64,000 nucleotides of DNA from JAVBMJ01 sp031551275 (lineage in GTDB: Bacteria > Bacteroidota > Bacteroidia > Bacteroidales > Rikenellaceae). This document shows positions 35,401-43,618 of the stretch, piece by piece. The position numbers and the translations under genes were made by a program. The stretch spans positions 54,026 through 118,025 of the forward strand of contig JAVBNX010000017.1 in NCBI GenBank assembly GCA_031551275.1. The letters are read 5' to 3'. The notes under the pieces are model-generated. The model saw only the letters and a program-made list of their open reading frames with translations. It ran no database searches and was not told the origin of the DNA. Numbering within the stretch: position 1 is the stretch's first letter; each line of letters begins with the position of its first letter.

Positions 35401-35583
35401 CATGCTCGTCGTGCCGTTTGCCGTGCCCGCCTGGAGCACGACCGCTCCCACTACGGGCTTGCCGTCTTCATCCTTTACGGTTCCGGTGACCGTGGAGCCC
35501 GCCTGCGCGAAGGTATTTCCCACCACGAGCAGGAACACCAGGGCGATCATCGCTGTTTTTATTATGTAGATCGATTTTGTCAT
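32473..35583 (-). CDS. SusC/RagA TonB-dependent transporter (PUL2)
   Basis: A 1036-residue outer-membrane transporter with signal peptide (GNTFAQ), a carboxypeptidase-regulatory-like domain (VTGTVKDEDGKPVVGAVVL), the TonB plug (DDIVVIGYGSVKRSDVTG, SIRGQKAPLIIIDG, ESIDILKDAASTAIYG) and a beta-barrel ending in a C-terminal Phe. Unlike the PUL1 homologue it has no STN domain, consistent with control by AraC rather than FecR/ECF sigma. Confidence 0.95.
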   Translation of the reverse strand: MTKSIYIIKTAMIALVFLLVVGNTFAQAGSTVTGTVKDEDGKPVVGAVVLQAGTANGTTSMADGKFSIKLIDGENALDVSILGYETQKVQLGGKTSVDVVLRSSDVAIDDIVVIGYGSVKRSDVTGSVASVKSKDLVMPSTANVGSMLRGKASGLNITQSSAKPGGELNISIRGQKAPLIIIDGVAQTKFAQQGTGTVYSGGNTDSQMIGVNPDDVESIDILKDAASTAIYGADAAGGVILITTKKGKASQQGKVDIAYTGGFSIQYLSDYPEFLDAKDFMIEQNKVFYELDNSVGRYSRHSQDKIDNFRGKGTQWIDKVTRTGIVNEQNLSIRSGTERTQYLISGSYYDNKAVARNNEMNRLTGRINLDQKFNKWLDGGVNTSYARIKYNQVPLGDQRQEKSALIYSAMTFNPLVPVYDEDGKYTDNPDRSIYANPVSLLEISDETINHNLNANAFLNASLFKGFSVRASIGVDYKDSKSHQYVPSTTKVGASKGGIATKNNGTSQMMLTNVVATYNTTIREDHALNVMAGWEFTRNTWEGTSITASNFPTDTPLWNNLQSSEQEKPSISSYKGSSELVSFISRVNYSFRGKYIFTGNLRVDGSSNFSKNHQYGTFAGVSGAWKIAEEPFIKDNVSWINELKLRASWGQVGNAGSLTGINTYYKIRPKDYAFNGSMVNGAALAQLGNPNLKWQTASDINFGLDFGFVKNRISGSVEWFQRRETDIILQKSLMSYNQVRTIDYNSGEVWRTRGVDITLRSVNISTKDFSWSTDVNLNFYASYTVERDPDYNYPYIYSGTREKWYNTYLYKSMGLIGANESVPWMPTSGAGNIKFADLNGYVTDESGTRLRDANGRYMYTGGPDGILDEADYYIAGNSTPIPFGFSNTFRYKNWDMNVYIYGSLNGYKQNDILMQSSWGITDMTYGLNAVTAVKNRWSPDNPTGTQPSVSQGASGVDILQGDFYYEKSWFARLDNISIGYTLPSHLLKKYISKLRVYAAARNVCVITPYGGMDPETGNGIGAYPNQRTFVLGLNLNF

Positions 35584-35599
35584 GTCTGTCGGTATTGGA

Positions 35600-37966
35600 T
35601 TAGAACAGATTGATTTCGGTGAAGTACTCAGGAATGATCCTGATGCCGTTGACCTTGCATACGTCGCCCTGCGAGAAGTCGATCTTCATATCCGCGGGCA
35701 GGTCGATCATGTAGGTGGCGTCCTTGTAGATCGGGCGGAGGTAGAAATAGATCCCTTTCGGCTCCAATTTGCCCGCGAAGCGTTTCAGGCCGATCTTCCA
35801 CGGGCTGCCGTTGAAGAAGTTGTCGGTAACCATGTAGCCGTCGATAAAGGCGGCTGCCGTATCGCCGGTGTAGTCGAGTTCCAGGATCAGATCGCTCACG
35901 CCGTTGAATGCCGATTCGGGGACGTTGATCTGGAAACGCCTTTCGCCTGCTTTGTAAATTTGCGGCTCGACAGTTACGGGCTGATGATCGAAGATCGTCT
36001 CCGAGTAGCACCCTTCACCCTGAGTGGCCGGGAAAACGGTCAGCTTGATGTCGGGGTCGGTGCTCTGCAGCCGGGTCGTTTGCCCGTACTGCATCACATC
36101 GGCAGCGGTCAGCAACAGTTTCTGGCCCGAGGGCATGGCAATCTTGCACGATTGGAGCGCCTGCTCACGTGTCAGGGTGGTAAGCAACACCTCTTTGCCC
36201 GATGTTGAGAGCAGGGCGACGGTGCTTCCCAGCCCCGGTTCCGGTTTGAGCACGCTTTCGCCGGACAGGGTCGCCGCGTCGAAAACGTATTCGGGTACAA
36301 ACCCGTCGGGCACGAAGAAGAAGTAGTGGGGCGTTTCGCCGTTGCGAAGAAGCGCGAGCGGCTGAACGGTGGCACTTTTCAGTAAAATGCCGTCCATGTC
36401 GAGGTTGAAAGGCAGGATCGCGCTCACATCCTTTTTCAGGGTCATAGTGCCCTGATGCGGGAAACGGATCTTTTCGCCGCCAACCGACAGGGTCAGATCG
36501 ATACCTTCGAGGTCCACTCGTTTGACATGATCCTGGTAGTTGGTCATAAAGACGAATCCCGATTTGCCTTTTTTACGCACGGCATAGCGCAGCGTGTTGT
36601 CGTTTTGAGGAGTGATCGTCTCATACCCGTCCGGCAACACGACACCCATCGGGGCCAACAGGTCACCGAAATCGGTGGTGAAGTTGTGGATCAGGCGAAG
36701 CGCGTTGTACGAATCCCGCGTGTGGCCGAACTCGCCGACGGGGGCCTGGAAGTCGTAGGACATCTTGGGCACGCCCATGGGCTGGTCGCTGAAAAAGCCG
36801 TATTTGCCCTGCGGGGTGGTCCCGCCGTGGTACATATAGTACCCGATACCGTTTGCCCCACTGCCCAGAGAGCGCAGCATCAGCCCCTCGGCCGCGTCGG
36901 CCGGGATGTACGGGCGGCGCGAATAGACCGGGGTGATGCCCGCGCCCATCTCGGCGCAGAACGACGGGTAATCCTCGGGGTTGTACCTTACCGGCGCGTA
37001 GTCCGGATCCTTCTGGATGTCCTTGAAAAGATAGAACGGCGAAGCGGTCACCGCCTCGTCCCAGAAGTTGTAGGGATAGGCCGAGGTAACGGGAATGAGC
37101 TCGTTCGGCAAGATGGCGGCGTAGCCCCAGCCTGTGGCCGTGTAGAGCGGCGCGACCATTCCCCTCGCTACGGCCATCTGTTTGAGCGTCCTCATGTGGG
37201 CTTCGCCCGAGTCGGCGGCTGCGACCTCGTTGTCCTGGACTGAGACCCCGATCTTGGTGTTGTCCACGTCGTAGTCAGCCACGGTGAACTCCAACGGCTG
37301 GCCCGGGTAACCGAACGACCAGGGGGAGGCCGAGTGCTGGAGTTCATTCTCCAACTGTATGCCGATCACGATCCCGCCGTCCTTGTAGTATGTGCCTTTG
37401 AGCTGCTCCGCCACCTTGTCCCAATGACGGCCGACGTATTTGAGGTACTCGGGATCGTTGGTCCGGACCTGGAACGGGCGGCCGTACAACCAGTCGGGAA
37501 TGCTGCCGTTGCGGATCTCGCCGTGGCAGAACGGGCCTATGCGCACGATGGTCTTCATGTCGTGTTTTCTGCACAAGTCGAGGAATCCACGCAGGTTCAG
37601 ATCGCCGCTCCAGTCGTGGATGCCCTCGACGGACTCGTGCATACTCCAGAACACGTAGGTGCAGATCACGTTGATCCCTCCCGCCTTGACCTTGAGTATC
37701 TGCTCCTCCCAGGTTTGGTGGGGAATGCGCGAATAGTGCACCTCGCCCATGATGGGGATGAAGGGTTGTCCGTCCAACTCCATGTAGAAGCTGTTCACGG
37801 CAATGCTCCCCCCTATCGGGTTGCTCCCGCCGAGGTTGAGGTGTCCGGTTTTGACCTCCTTGTCGGGGACGTCCAGATCGATGGAGTAGGATCGCTGCGC
37901 GTCCTGCACGCTTTTGCATGAGGCCAGGGCGGCAAGTACTGCAAATATCGCTAATGCTCTTTTCAT
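35600..37966 (-). CDS. Glycoside hydrolase family 35 beta-galactosidase lipoprotein
   Basis: A 788-residue paralogue of the enzyme at 24772-27132, colinear over its length, but with a lipoprotein signal (LAALASC). The barrel blocks MGEVHYSRIPHQTWEEQILK and RIGPFCHGEIRNG, the acid/base GIQLENELQ and the nucleophile SFCAEMGAG are all present. It probably acts at the membrane surface on galactan oligosaccharides. It starts 12 bases after the glycan-binding lipoprotein gene and precedes SusC. Confidence 0.9.
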   Translation of the reverse strand: MKRALAIFAVLAALASCKSVQDAQRSYSIDLDVPDKEVKTGHLNLGGSNPIGGSIAVNSFYMELDGQPFIPIMGEVHYSRIPHQTWEEQILKVKAGGINVICTYVFWSMHESVEGIHDWSGDLNLRGFLDLCRKHDMKTIVRIGPFCHGEIRNGSIPDWLYGRPFQVRTNDPEYLKYVGRHWDKVAEQLKGTYYKDGGIVIGIQLENELQHSASPWSFGYPGQPLEFTVADYDVDNTKIGVSVQDNEVAAADSGEAHMRTLKQMAVARGMVAPLYTATGWGYAAILPNELIPVTSAYPYNFWDEAVTASPFYLFKDIQKDPDYAPVRYNPEDYPSFCAEMGAGITPVYSRRPYIPADAAEGLMLRSLGSGANGIGYYMYHGGTTPQGKYGFFSDQPMGVPKMSYDFQAPVGEFGHTRDSYNALRLIHNFTTDFGDLLAPMGVVLPDGYETITPQNDNTLRYAVRKKGKSGFVFMTNYQDHVKRVDLEGIDLTLSVGGEKIRFPHQGTMTLKKDVSAILPFNLDMDGILLKSATVQPLALLRNGETPHYFFFVPDGFVPEYVFDAATLSGESVLKPEPGLGSTVALLSTSGKEVLLTTLTREQALQSCKIAMPSGQKLLLTAADVMQYGQTTRLQSTDPDIKLTVFPATQGEGCYSETIFDHQPVTVEPQIYKAGERRFQINVPESAFNGVSDLILELDYTGDTAAAFIDGYMVTDNFFNGSPWKIGLKRFAGKLEPKGIYFYLRPIYKDATYMIDLPADMKIDFSQGDVCKVNGIRIIPEYFTEINLF

Positions 37967-37978
37967 GGTCGGATGCGT

Positions 37979-39358
37979 TTACGGTTGCGGTTTTTTCATC
38001 GTCACCCACATCGCCTCCATATCGAACACGGCGGGATGGATCCCTGCTGCGACCGATTCAAAGTAAGCGTAACTGCTGACGAATGCGGCGTTGTACTCCC
38101 ACCTGATTATGTAAGTCCAGGTCGAGTCGTAGACCGGATTCCAACTCTTCGACCAGTCGGAAGTGATGAACACCACGTTGGGCCAGGATCCCGCCGGGTC
38201 GACGATATCGAAGTTGGAGGCGAGGCGCATCGGGTTGCCGTTGACGGGCGAGGTGGCGAACTGGGAGTTGGTCGATCCGCCGTTGACGTAGGAGTAGCCC
38301 CGCACCTGCCCGGCAAAGGGATTGACGGCGGCAGGGGTATGCGGGGTAATGGTGAGCGCGTGGGTCTGGATGTTGATCGAAACGTTGTAATAACCCACGG
38401 CGGGGATGGTAATCGGGAGCACATACCCCTTGTTGTTGAGTATCTTGGTGCTCGCATAGGGGCTGCGGCCGAAGTAGTCGGCCCCGTCGATGTCCTGGAT
38501 AGGCACGAAGGCGATCTTGGTGTCGGCTTTCGGGGCGTAGAAGAGCACCGAGTAGATGTACGCGTCCGTGCGCGCCATATACTGGTAGTAGCCCAGCATA
38601 TAGTCGGCGGGATCCTCTTCGGTGTTGACGATCCACATGTGGGTGTAGTCCGAGATCGGATTTTCCGGCTCCTCGCCGATCACCCCGAACACGATCTGTT
38701 TGGCGGTCGTGTTGCCCGCATCATCGGTTACGGTCAGCGTGGCGTCGTAGAGGCCGGATGCGTCGAAGACGGGGTAGAACGTGGCGTTGTCGCTCCGCCC
38801 GGACAAGGGCAGCGTTTCATCGAAACTGATGTCGGCGATTTGAAGCCGCGCGGAAGCCAGCCCCCTGTCGTCGGTGAAGGAGAAGACCAGCGTGGGCTCG
38901 GCGATGCTGTTGTCGTCGTCGAAGTCGACCCCGATCTCATCGCCGAAGGTGGTGATTACCGGATCGGTCGTATCGGGCAGGTAGGTTACCTGGATAGGCT
39001 TGACGGTCGTCTTGCCGGAGGTGCCGAGCACTTCGATCCGGAAGTTGGCCGGAATATCCGTGTCGGTGTCCAAGGGGATGACGAACTGGTAGGAGACGTT
39101 GAACACGACCGGCTTTTGCGATGAGAGGTCGTAGAGTTTGTCAACGCCCATCTCGGGGCAGGTAAGATGGATCGATTGGATGCCCACCTCGTCCGAGACG
39201 GTGGCCTTGACCACCACGCTCTCGCCGGGGAAGGACGCGATCGCTCCGCTCTCGATCGAGAGTCCGGGAGGTGTGTCGCTTTCCTTGTCGCAGGAAACGG
39301 CAACCATGGCCATGACCAGGCATGCAAACGCCGTTAAGCAATGCGTAAATCTTTTCAT
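37979..39358 (-). CDS. SusE/SusF-like surface glycan-binding lipoprotein
   Basis: A 459-residue lipoprotein (VAVSC lipobox). Two Ig-like or SusE-like beta-sandwich domains are suggested by SFTDDRGLASARLQIADI and DASGLYDATLTVTDDAGN, followed by a C-terminal part with aromatic residues (YYQYMARTDAYIYSVLFY, WPNVVFITSDWSKSW) suitable for glycan binding. Its place in an operon with SusC/SusD fits a surface glycan-binding protein. No catalytic motif is seen. Confidence 0.65.
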   Translation of the reverse strand: MKRFTHCLTAFACLVMAMVAVSCDKESDTPPGLSIESGAIASFPGESVVVKATVSDEVGIQSIHLTCPEMGVDKLYDLSSQKPVVFNVSYQFVIPLDTDTDIPANFRIEVLGTSGKTTVKPIQVTYLPDTTDPVITTFGDEIGVDFDDDNSIAEPTLVFSFTDDRGLASARLQIADISFDETLPLSGRSDNATFYPVFDASGLYDATLTVTDDAGNTTAKQIVFGVIGEEPENPISDYTHMWIVNTEEDPADYMLGYYQYMARTDAYIYSVLFYAPKADTKIAFVPIQDIDGADYFGRSPYASTKILNNKGYVLPITIPAVGYYNVSINIQTHALTITPHTPAAVNPFAGQVRGYSYVNGGSTNSQFATSPVNGNPMRLASNFDIVDPAGSWPNVVFITSDWSKSWNPVYDSTWTYIIRWEYNAAFVSSYAYFESVAAGIHPAVFDMEAMWVTMKKPQP

Positions 39359-39385
39359 TGAGGTTAGGATTTAAGGTTAGGCTTG

Positions 39386-40759
39386 CTATTTCTGAGTGAG
39401 TTCTTTTTCGATCTTTTCGAGGCTTTTGCCGCTTGTTTCGGGCAGCCGGAAGCGGATAAAGAGGAATCCGAGCAGGCAGATCGCGCCGTAGGTCCAGAAA
39501 GTTCCGGACGCTTTCAGCCACTCGTTCAAAAGTGGGAAGGTATAGGTCAGTACGAAGCACGCGGCCCACAAAAAGAAGGTGGACACGGCCATAGCCGCAC
39601 CCCGGACCCGTGCCGGGAAGATCTCCGACAGCACAACCCAGGTGACCGGAGCCAGCGACATGGCGTAGCAGGCGATCGCGGCCACGACCAGCACCAGCAT
39701 CGGCCAGCCGCTCACATTGAGGAAGTAACAAAGCCCCATGATGGCGTAGATCACCATCAGTCCGGCCGATCCGATCGACATAAGAGCCCTGCGGCCGAGT
39801 TTGTCGACTGTAAAGATGGCGATAAAGACGAACACGAGGTTGGTCACGCCGGTGATCACGATGTTCATCAGCACGTCCGAAACGGCGTACCCTGCGGCAG
39901 AGAAGACCTCATGGGCGTAGTTGAAGATCACGTTGATGCCGCACCACTGCTGGAACACGGCCAGCACGATCCCGATGACCAGGATCTTCCGCATGCCGGG
40001 TTGCAAGAGCGTTTTGAGGCTGCTGCCCTCCTGCTGCGTGCCGGCAGCCCGGATGGCCTGCATCTCGGCGCGGGCGTACTCCTCCCCGCCGATGCGTGTG
40101 AACACATTGCCGGCCTTCTGCTCCCGGCGGTTGATCGCCAGCCAGCGCGGGCTCTCGGGGATCATAAAGGCGAAGACGAAGAACAATCCAGCGGGGATCA
40201 TTGCCCCCCAGAACATCCATCGCCAGGCCCACTCGACCGATTCGGGGGTAATCCCGACGGCGCCCATGAAGTGGTCGCCGATCAGCCAGTTGGCGATCTG
40301 CGCGGCCAGGATGCCGATCACGATGGTCAGTTGGTTGATCGACACGAAACGCCCCCTCACGGCCGCAGGGGAGACCTCGGCGATGTAGATGGGTGAAATG
40401 TTCGACGCCATGCCAATAGCCAGTCCGCCCAACATGCGCCAAATGATGAACCAGGTAAAGTTGCTGGTCGCCCCGGTGCCGAACGCGGTGACCAGGAACA
40501 ACACGGCGGAGATCAGCAGCATCTTCTTGCGCCCGTAGCGGTCGCTCCACATACCGGCCAGCACGGCGCCGACCAGGCAGCCCACCAGCGCGCTACTCAT
40601 GGCCCAGCCGCGCATGGCGGCGGAGCCTTCGATCCCGAAGAAGGGCTCGTAGAAGATCTTGGCTCCACCGATCACCACCCAGTCGTAACCGAAGAGCAAT
40701 CCGCCCATTGCGGAGACGATGGTAATTAAAAACAAGTAGAGAGTCGTATTGTTTTTCAT
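39386..40759 (-). CDS. MFS sugar porter (XylE/GalP-like)
   Basis: A 457-residue protein with 12 predicted helices and sugar-porter signatures: WSDRYGRKKMLLIS after helix 2, PESPRWLAINRR after helix 6, VDKLGRRALMSIG, and a C-terminal RLPETSGKSLEKIE. It imports a monosaccharide with protons across the inner membrane; galactose or arabinose is likely from the neighbouring enzymes. It starts nine bases after the UroD-like gene. Confidence 0.92.
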   Translation of the reverse strand: MKNNTTLYLFLITIVSAMGGLLFGYDWVVIGGAKIFYEPFFGIEGSAAMRGWAMSSALVGCLVGAVLAGMWSDRYGRKKMLLISAVLFLVTAFGTGATSNFTWFIIWRMLGGLAIGMASNISPIYIAEVSPAAVRGRFVSINQLTIVIGILAAQIANWLIGDHFMGAVGITPESVEWAWRWMFWGAMIPAGLFFVFAFMIPESPRWLAINRREQKAGNVFTRIGGEEYARAEMQAIRAAGTQQEGSSLKTLLQPGMRKILVIGIVLAVFQQWCGINVIFNYAHEVFSAAGYAVSDVLMNIVITGVTNLVFVFIAIFTVDKLGRRALMSIGSAGLMVIYAIMGLCYFLNVSGWPMLVLVVAAIACYAMSLAPVTWVVLSEIFPARVRGAAMAVSTFFLWAACFVLTYTFPLLNEWLKASGTFWTYGAICLLGFLFIRFRLPETSGKSLEKIEKELTQK

Positions 40760-40768
40760 AGGCCCTAT

Positions 40769-42028
40769 TTATTTAATGCCACGTATTTCCTGCAATGCGT
40801 CGATCATGGCCACCAGACTCTCGGTGGCTACGTTCGCCTGTACGTTGTGAACCGAGGTGAATACAAAACCACCGTTTTGGCCCAGCACCTCGCATTGTTG
40901 TTTGACATGCTCTTTGATCTGCGCGGGCGTGCCGTTGGGAAGTACCTGCTGGGTATCGATCCCGCCGCCCCAGAAGGTGATCCGGTCGCCGAAACGATCC
41001 TTGAGTACCTGCGAGTCCATGTCTTTGGCGTTGATCTGAACGGGATTGATGATGTCGATCCCCGCCTCGATGAACTTCTCCATCAACGGCAGGATCGCTC
41101 CGCAGGAGTGCTTGAAGATTTTCCACGAAGTGTTGGCATGAACCCAGTCGGTCATCCTTTTATAATGGGGCAGCCACAGTTCGGAGAAGGTTTCCGGCGA
41201 GCAGAACTGCGAATCCTGCGTCCCGAAGTCCGTCCCGCATATGTACATCACATCGACCTTATCGCCGACCCGCGCCCAGAGTTTCTCGTAGTTTTTGATG
41301 GCTATATCGATCTGGCGGCTGTAAATCTCCTGGATGTACTCCGGCCGTAGCAGGGTTGACATATACCATTCGGCGACACTTCGGATGCCTTTGGGGGCTA
41401 TCATATCGAGTCCCGGCACCATTGCCACGTCGCCCAGCGCCGTGCCGCCGAAGCTGGCTACGACCGCTTTCCCGGTGCTGGCGGCCTTGTCGACGGCCTT
41501 CGTGAAATAATCGAGGTCGCTGTCGGAAATGGGGCCGAACTCTTCGAGGTTGTCGGCCGGATCGAGCCTCTCCTCGACGATCTGCTGCTGACGCTCGATC
41601 GCGTTGAAGAAGTAGCAACCCGAGGGCATGATCCCGCTCGGGGGGGCCGTCCGGTCGTTCTTCGGGTATACATATATATCCCCGCGCGCGTCGGGCGTGA
41701 GGTCGATCCCGGAGGAGATCATCACCTCCTGTCCCCAGGGCGTGCGCTGCTGGTGCCATTCGGTCTCACTGATCCCGAACATATTGCGCGGTCCGAAGAC
41801 CGGTACACAATCCGTTCCGATGATTTGTTGAAGCTCCTCGTCCACCTCACCCAACATCTGGAAGGGCTCGACGATCTTGACGGGCTTTTTCTCCAGTCCG
41901 TAGTGTTCGCGCAGCTCGGCGATCACTTTGCAGTGTATTCCGGTAACGGTCGTCGCCCCGAAGTCGACTGCTACACGATCCGGTTGACGATGGTTGATAA
42001 CGGCCTGTATCCGTTGTTTTGATGTCAT
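40769..42028 (-). CDS. Uroporphyrinogen decarboxylase (URO-D) family protein
   Basis: A 419-residue soluble protein, longer than HemE (about 350). It has the URO-D barrel features DRVAVDFGATTVTGIH and FKHSCGAILPLMEKFIEAGI, where HSCG resembles the zinc-ligand motif of MtaA/MtbA methylcobamide methyltransferases, and the end GGGIDTQQVLPNGTP. HemE-specific N-terminal motifs are not obvious, so it is unlikely to make haem. It is the first gene of the PUL2 minus-strand operon, a surprising position. Its role there is unknown; demethylation of methylated sugars is a speculation only. Confidence 0.75.
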   Translation of the reverse strand: MTSKQRIQAVINHRQPDRVAVDFGATTVTGIHCKVIAELREHYGLEKKPVKIVEPFQMLGEVDEELQQIIGTDCVPVFGPRNMFGISETEWHQQRTPWGQEVMISSGIDLTPDARGDIYVYPKNDRTAPPSGIMPSGCYFFNAIERQQQIVEERLDPADNLEEFGPISDSDLDYFTKAVDKAASTGKAVVASFGGTALGDVAMVPGLDMIAPKGIRSVAEWYMSTLLRPEYIQEIYSRQIDIAIKNYEKLWARVGDKVDVMYICGTDFGTQDSQFCSPETFSELWLPHYKRMTDWVHANTSWKIFKHSCGAILPLMEKFIEAGIDIINPVQINAKDMDSQVLKDRFGDRITFWGGGIDTQQVLPNGTPAQIKEHVKQQCEVLGQNGGFVFTSVHNVQANVATESLVAMIDALQEIRGIK

Positions 42029-42060
42029 AATGATGAAGGTAATATTAATCCATTGATTTT

Positions 42061-42109
42061 AATGCGAAATTATGCCGGTTATTTCGTGCATAAAATAGCT
42101 TATTCTTGT
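42061..42109 (-). promoter_or_regulatory. Shared bipartite PUL2 regulatory element, copy B
   Basis: Read on the minus strand: ACAAGAATAAGCTATTTTA (42109-42091), an 18-base spacer, then TAATTTCGCATT (42072-42061), 32 bases before the ATG at 42028. It matches copy A at 24665-24713 at 17 of 19 positions in the first half and fully in the second, with identical spacing. Confidence 0.65.
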
Positions 42110-42176
42110 CAATTCTGTGGACTATTATTGCTACGCTAATTATTTCCTGCGATTAAGCATGAGACAGGAAAACTTG

Positions 42177-42311
42177 TTCGCCACTCGCTACCACATAAAG
42201 ATTCCGGCCGAGAGCCCGGGTCATTAGGACCTGCAGAGTACAGAAAACGAACTCGCCTCGTTCGAGAAGGAAGAGCGGATAAAGAATGCGGAACTGCTGA
42301 CAAAATTCTGA
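42177..42311 (+). pseudogene. Decayed 3' end of a tyrosine integrase gene
   Basis: The frame ending at 42311 encodes DLQSTENELASF, then EKEERIKNAELLTKF, nearly identical to the end of the intact integrase (DLRTTENYLASF, then EKEERMKNAELLTKF). Upstream of it are SPGH and FAT, matching the SLGH and FAT boxes, but with a deletion between them, a TAG stop at 42225-42227 in place of the Gln codon, and Glu instead of the catalytic Tyr. The N-terminal 85-90 percent is gone. It marks the right edge of the PUL2 cargo. Confidence 0.8.
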
Positions 42312-42470
42312 TCTCCGATGCCTTGAGTGTTATGCATTGGTTTTCATGATGTTAAATTTAATGCAAGTATAGCGAGTTAACGGATAGAAATTTTTTGTTT
42401 CGAGTTCATCTACCTTCACGGTTGCAGATGCATCTGATAGCCTTGACGAAGGCATTGTCTAACTTTTTCA

Positions 42471-42869
42471 ATGCAAACGATGACCAACGAAACGAAAATT
42501 CCTGACTCCCTGCCCTTCGCCGCGCTGACGGTCGAGCAGGCAAGCCATCTGATCGGCGAGATCATTACCAAAGAACTCAGCCGCCGCCCGCCGGTGGAGC
42601 CGCCTCCGCGCAACGAGGTAATGAATATTGCCGCCGCGGGTGCATTTCTGGGCGAATGCGGCTACTCGATCCGGAAAGGCTCGCTCTACAACCTGGTGGC
42701 GGCGAAAGCCATCCCTCACGGCAAGATCGGCAAGCGACTGATCTTCCGGCGTAGCGAACTGACCGAGTGGGTCGCTTCGAGAACACGCCCGGACAAGAAT
42801 AAATCCGACGCCGCGGTACTGCTCTGCAAAACCGTCCTGCGGCAAACACGGAAAGGGCTCCTGCGATGA
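42471..42869 (+). CDS. Helix-turn-helix/excisionase-like protein
   Basis: A 132-residue protein; an internal ATG at 42480 is an alternative start. The C-terminal half is a MerR-like winged HTH of the excisionase type (MNIAAAGAFLGECGYSIRKG, then IPHGKIGKRLIFRRSELTEW). It starts the replication module that follows the integrase remnant and overlaps the next gene by four bases (ATGA). Likely controls excision or binds an element origin. Confidence 0.75.
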   Translation: MQTMTNETKIPDSLPFAALTVEQASHLIGEIITKELSRRPPVEPPPRNEVMNIAAAGAFLGECGYSIRKGSLYNLVAAKAIPHGKIGKRLIFRRSELTEWVASRTRPDKNKSDAAVLLCKTVLRQTRKGLLR

Positions 42870-43618
42870 AGAAGGATGCCTACTACTTCCCACACGACTC
42901 CAACGCCAAGGACGACCCGAAATGCGTCCTGCTCATCGAGCAACTCGGGCTGGAGGGCTACGGCATCTACTGGGTTCTGATCGAGACCTTGCGCGACCAA
43001 CCGGACTACTCTTATCCCGTGGCTTTGCTGCCGGCACTCGCCCGGCGCTACAATACCACGCCGGAGAAGGTTAAAACGGTTGTAGCCAAATACGGGTTAT
43101 TTGCAGTCCGGGACGAGACGGTCTTTTTCTCGCAAGCCCTTATCAATCGTATGGCTCCGCTGGAAGAAAAACGACAACTGGCCCGTCAGGCAGGATTGCA
43201 AAGCGCCAGAAAAAGAGCGCAATTGAACACCGGTTCAACGGACGTTGAACAGACGTTGAACGACCGTTCAACCATAAGAGTAAATAAGAAAAGAACAGAG
43301 AAGAGTAAAACAGATCAAAGTAAAGCAAATCATTCAACGTTGGTATCTGGCGATACCCTAAACCAAAAATCACAATTTTTTTATAATTCGCTCCTTCCTT
43401 TTGTGGACACCTACGGAAACGAGATGATCCAACAATTTTACAACTACTGGAGCGAACCAAACCCATCTAAAACAAAAATGCGATATGAACTTGAAAAAAC
43501 CTGGGACACATCCCGCAGATTACAAAACTGGAAAAACAGAAGCAATGAAAACGGATTTCGCAAAATTTCAAGCACAGCTATCCCGACTGACACTTCCGGG
43601 TATAGCAGCACGTTATAG
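42866..43618 (+). CDS. DUF4373 domain replication-module protein
   Basis: A 250-residue protein. Residues 1-95 form a DUF4373 (Lin1244/Lin1753-like) domain: YYFPHDSNAKDDPKCVLLIE, GYGIYWVLIETLR, LARRYNTTPEKVKTVVAKYG. This winged-helix-like domain is common in phage and mobile-element replication initiators. The middle is low-complexity and polar; the C-terminus FYNYWSEPNPSKTKMRYE resembles DnaA/DnaB-interacting regions in phage proteins. It overlaps the DnaC-like gene by 74 bases. Confidence 0.75.
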   Translation: MKKDAYYFPHDSNAKDDPKCVLLIEQLGLEGYGIYWVLIETLRDQPDYSYPVALLPALARRYNTTPEKVKTVVAKYGLFAVRDETVFFSQALINRMAPLEEKRQLARQAGLQSARKRAQLNTGSTDVEQTLNDRSTIRVNKKRTEKSKTDQSKANHSTLVSGDTLNQKSQFFYNSLLPFVDTYGNEMIQQFYNYWSEPNPSKTKMRYELEKTWDTSRRLQNWKNRSNENGFRKISSTAIPTDTSGYSSTL

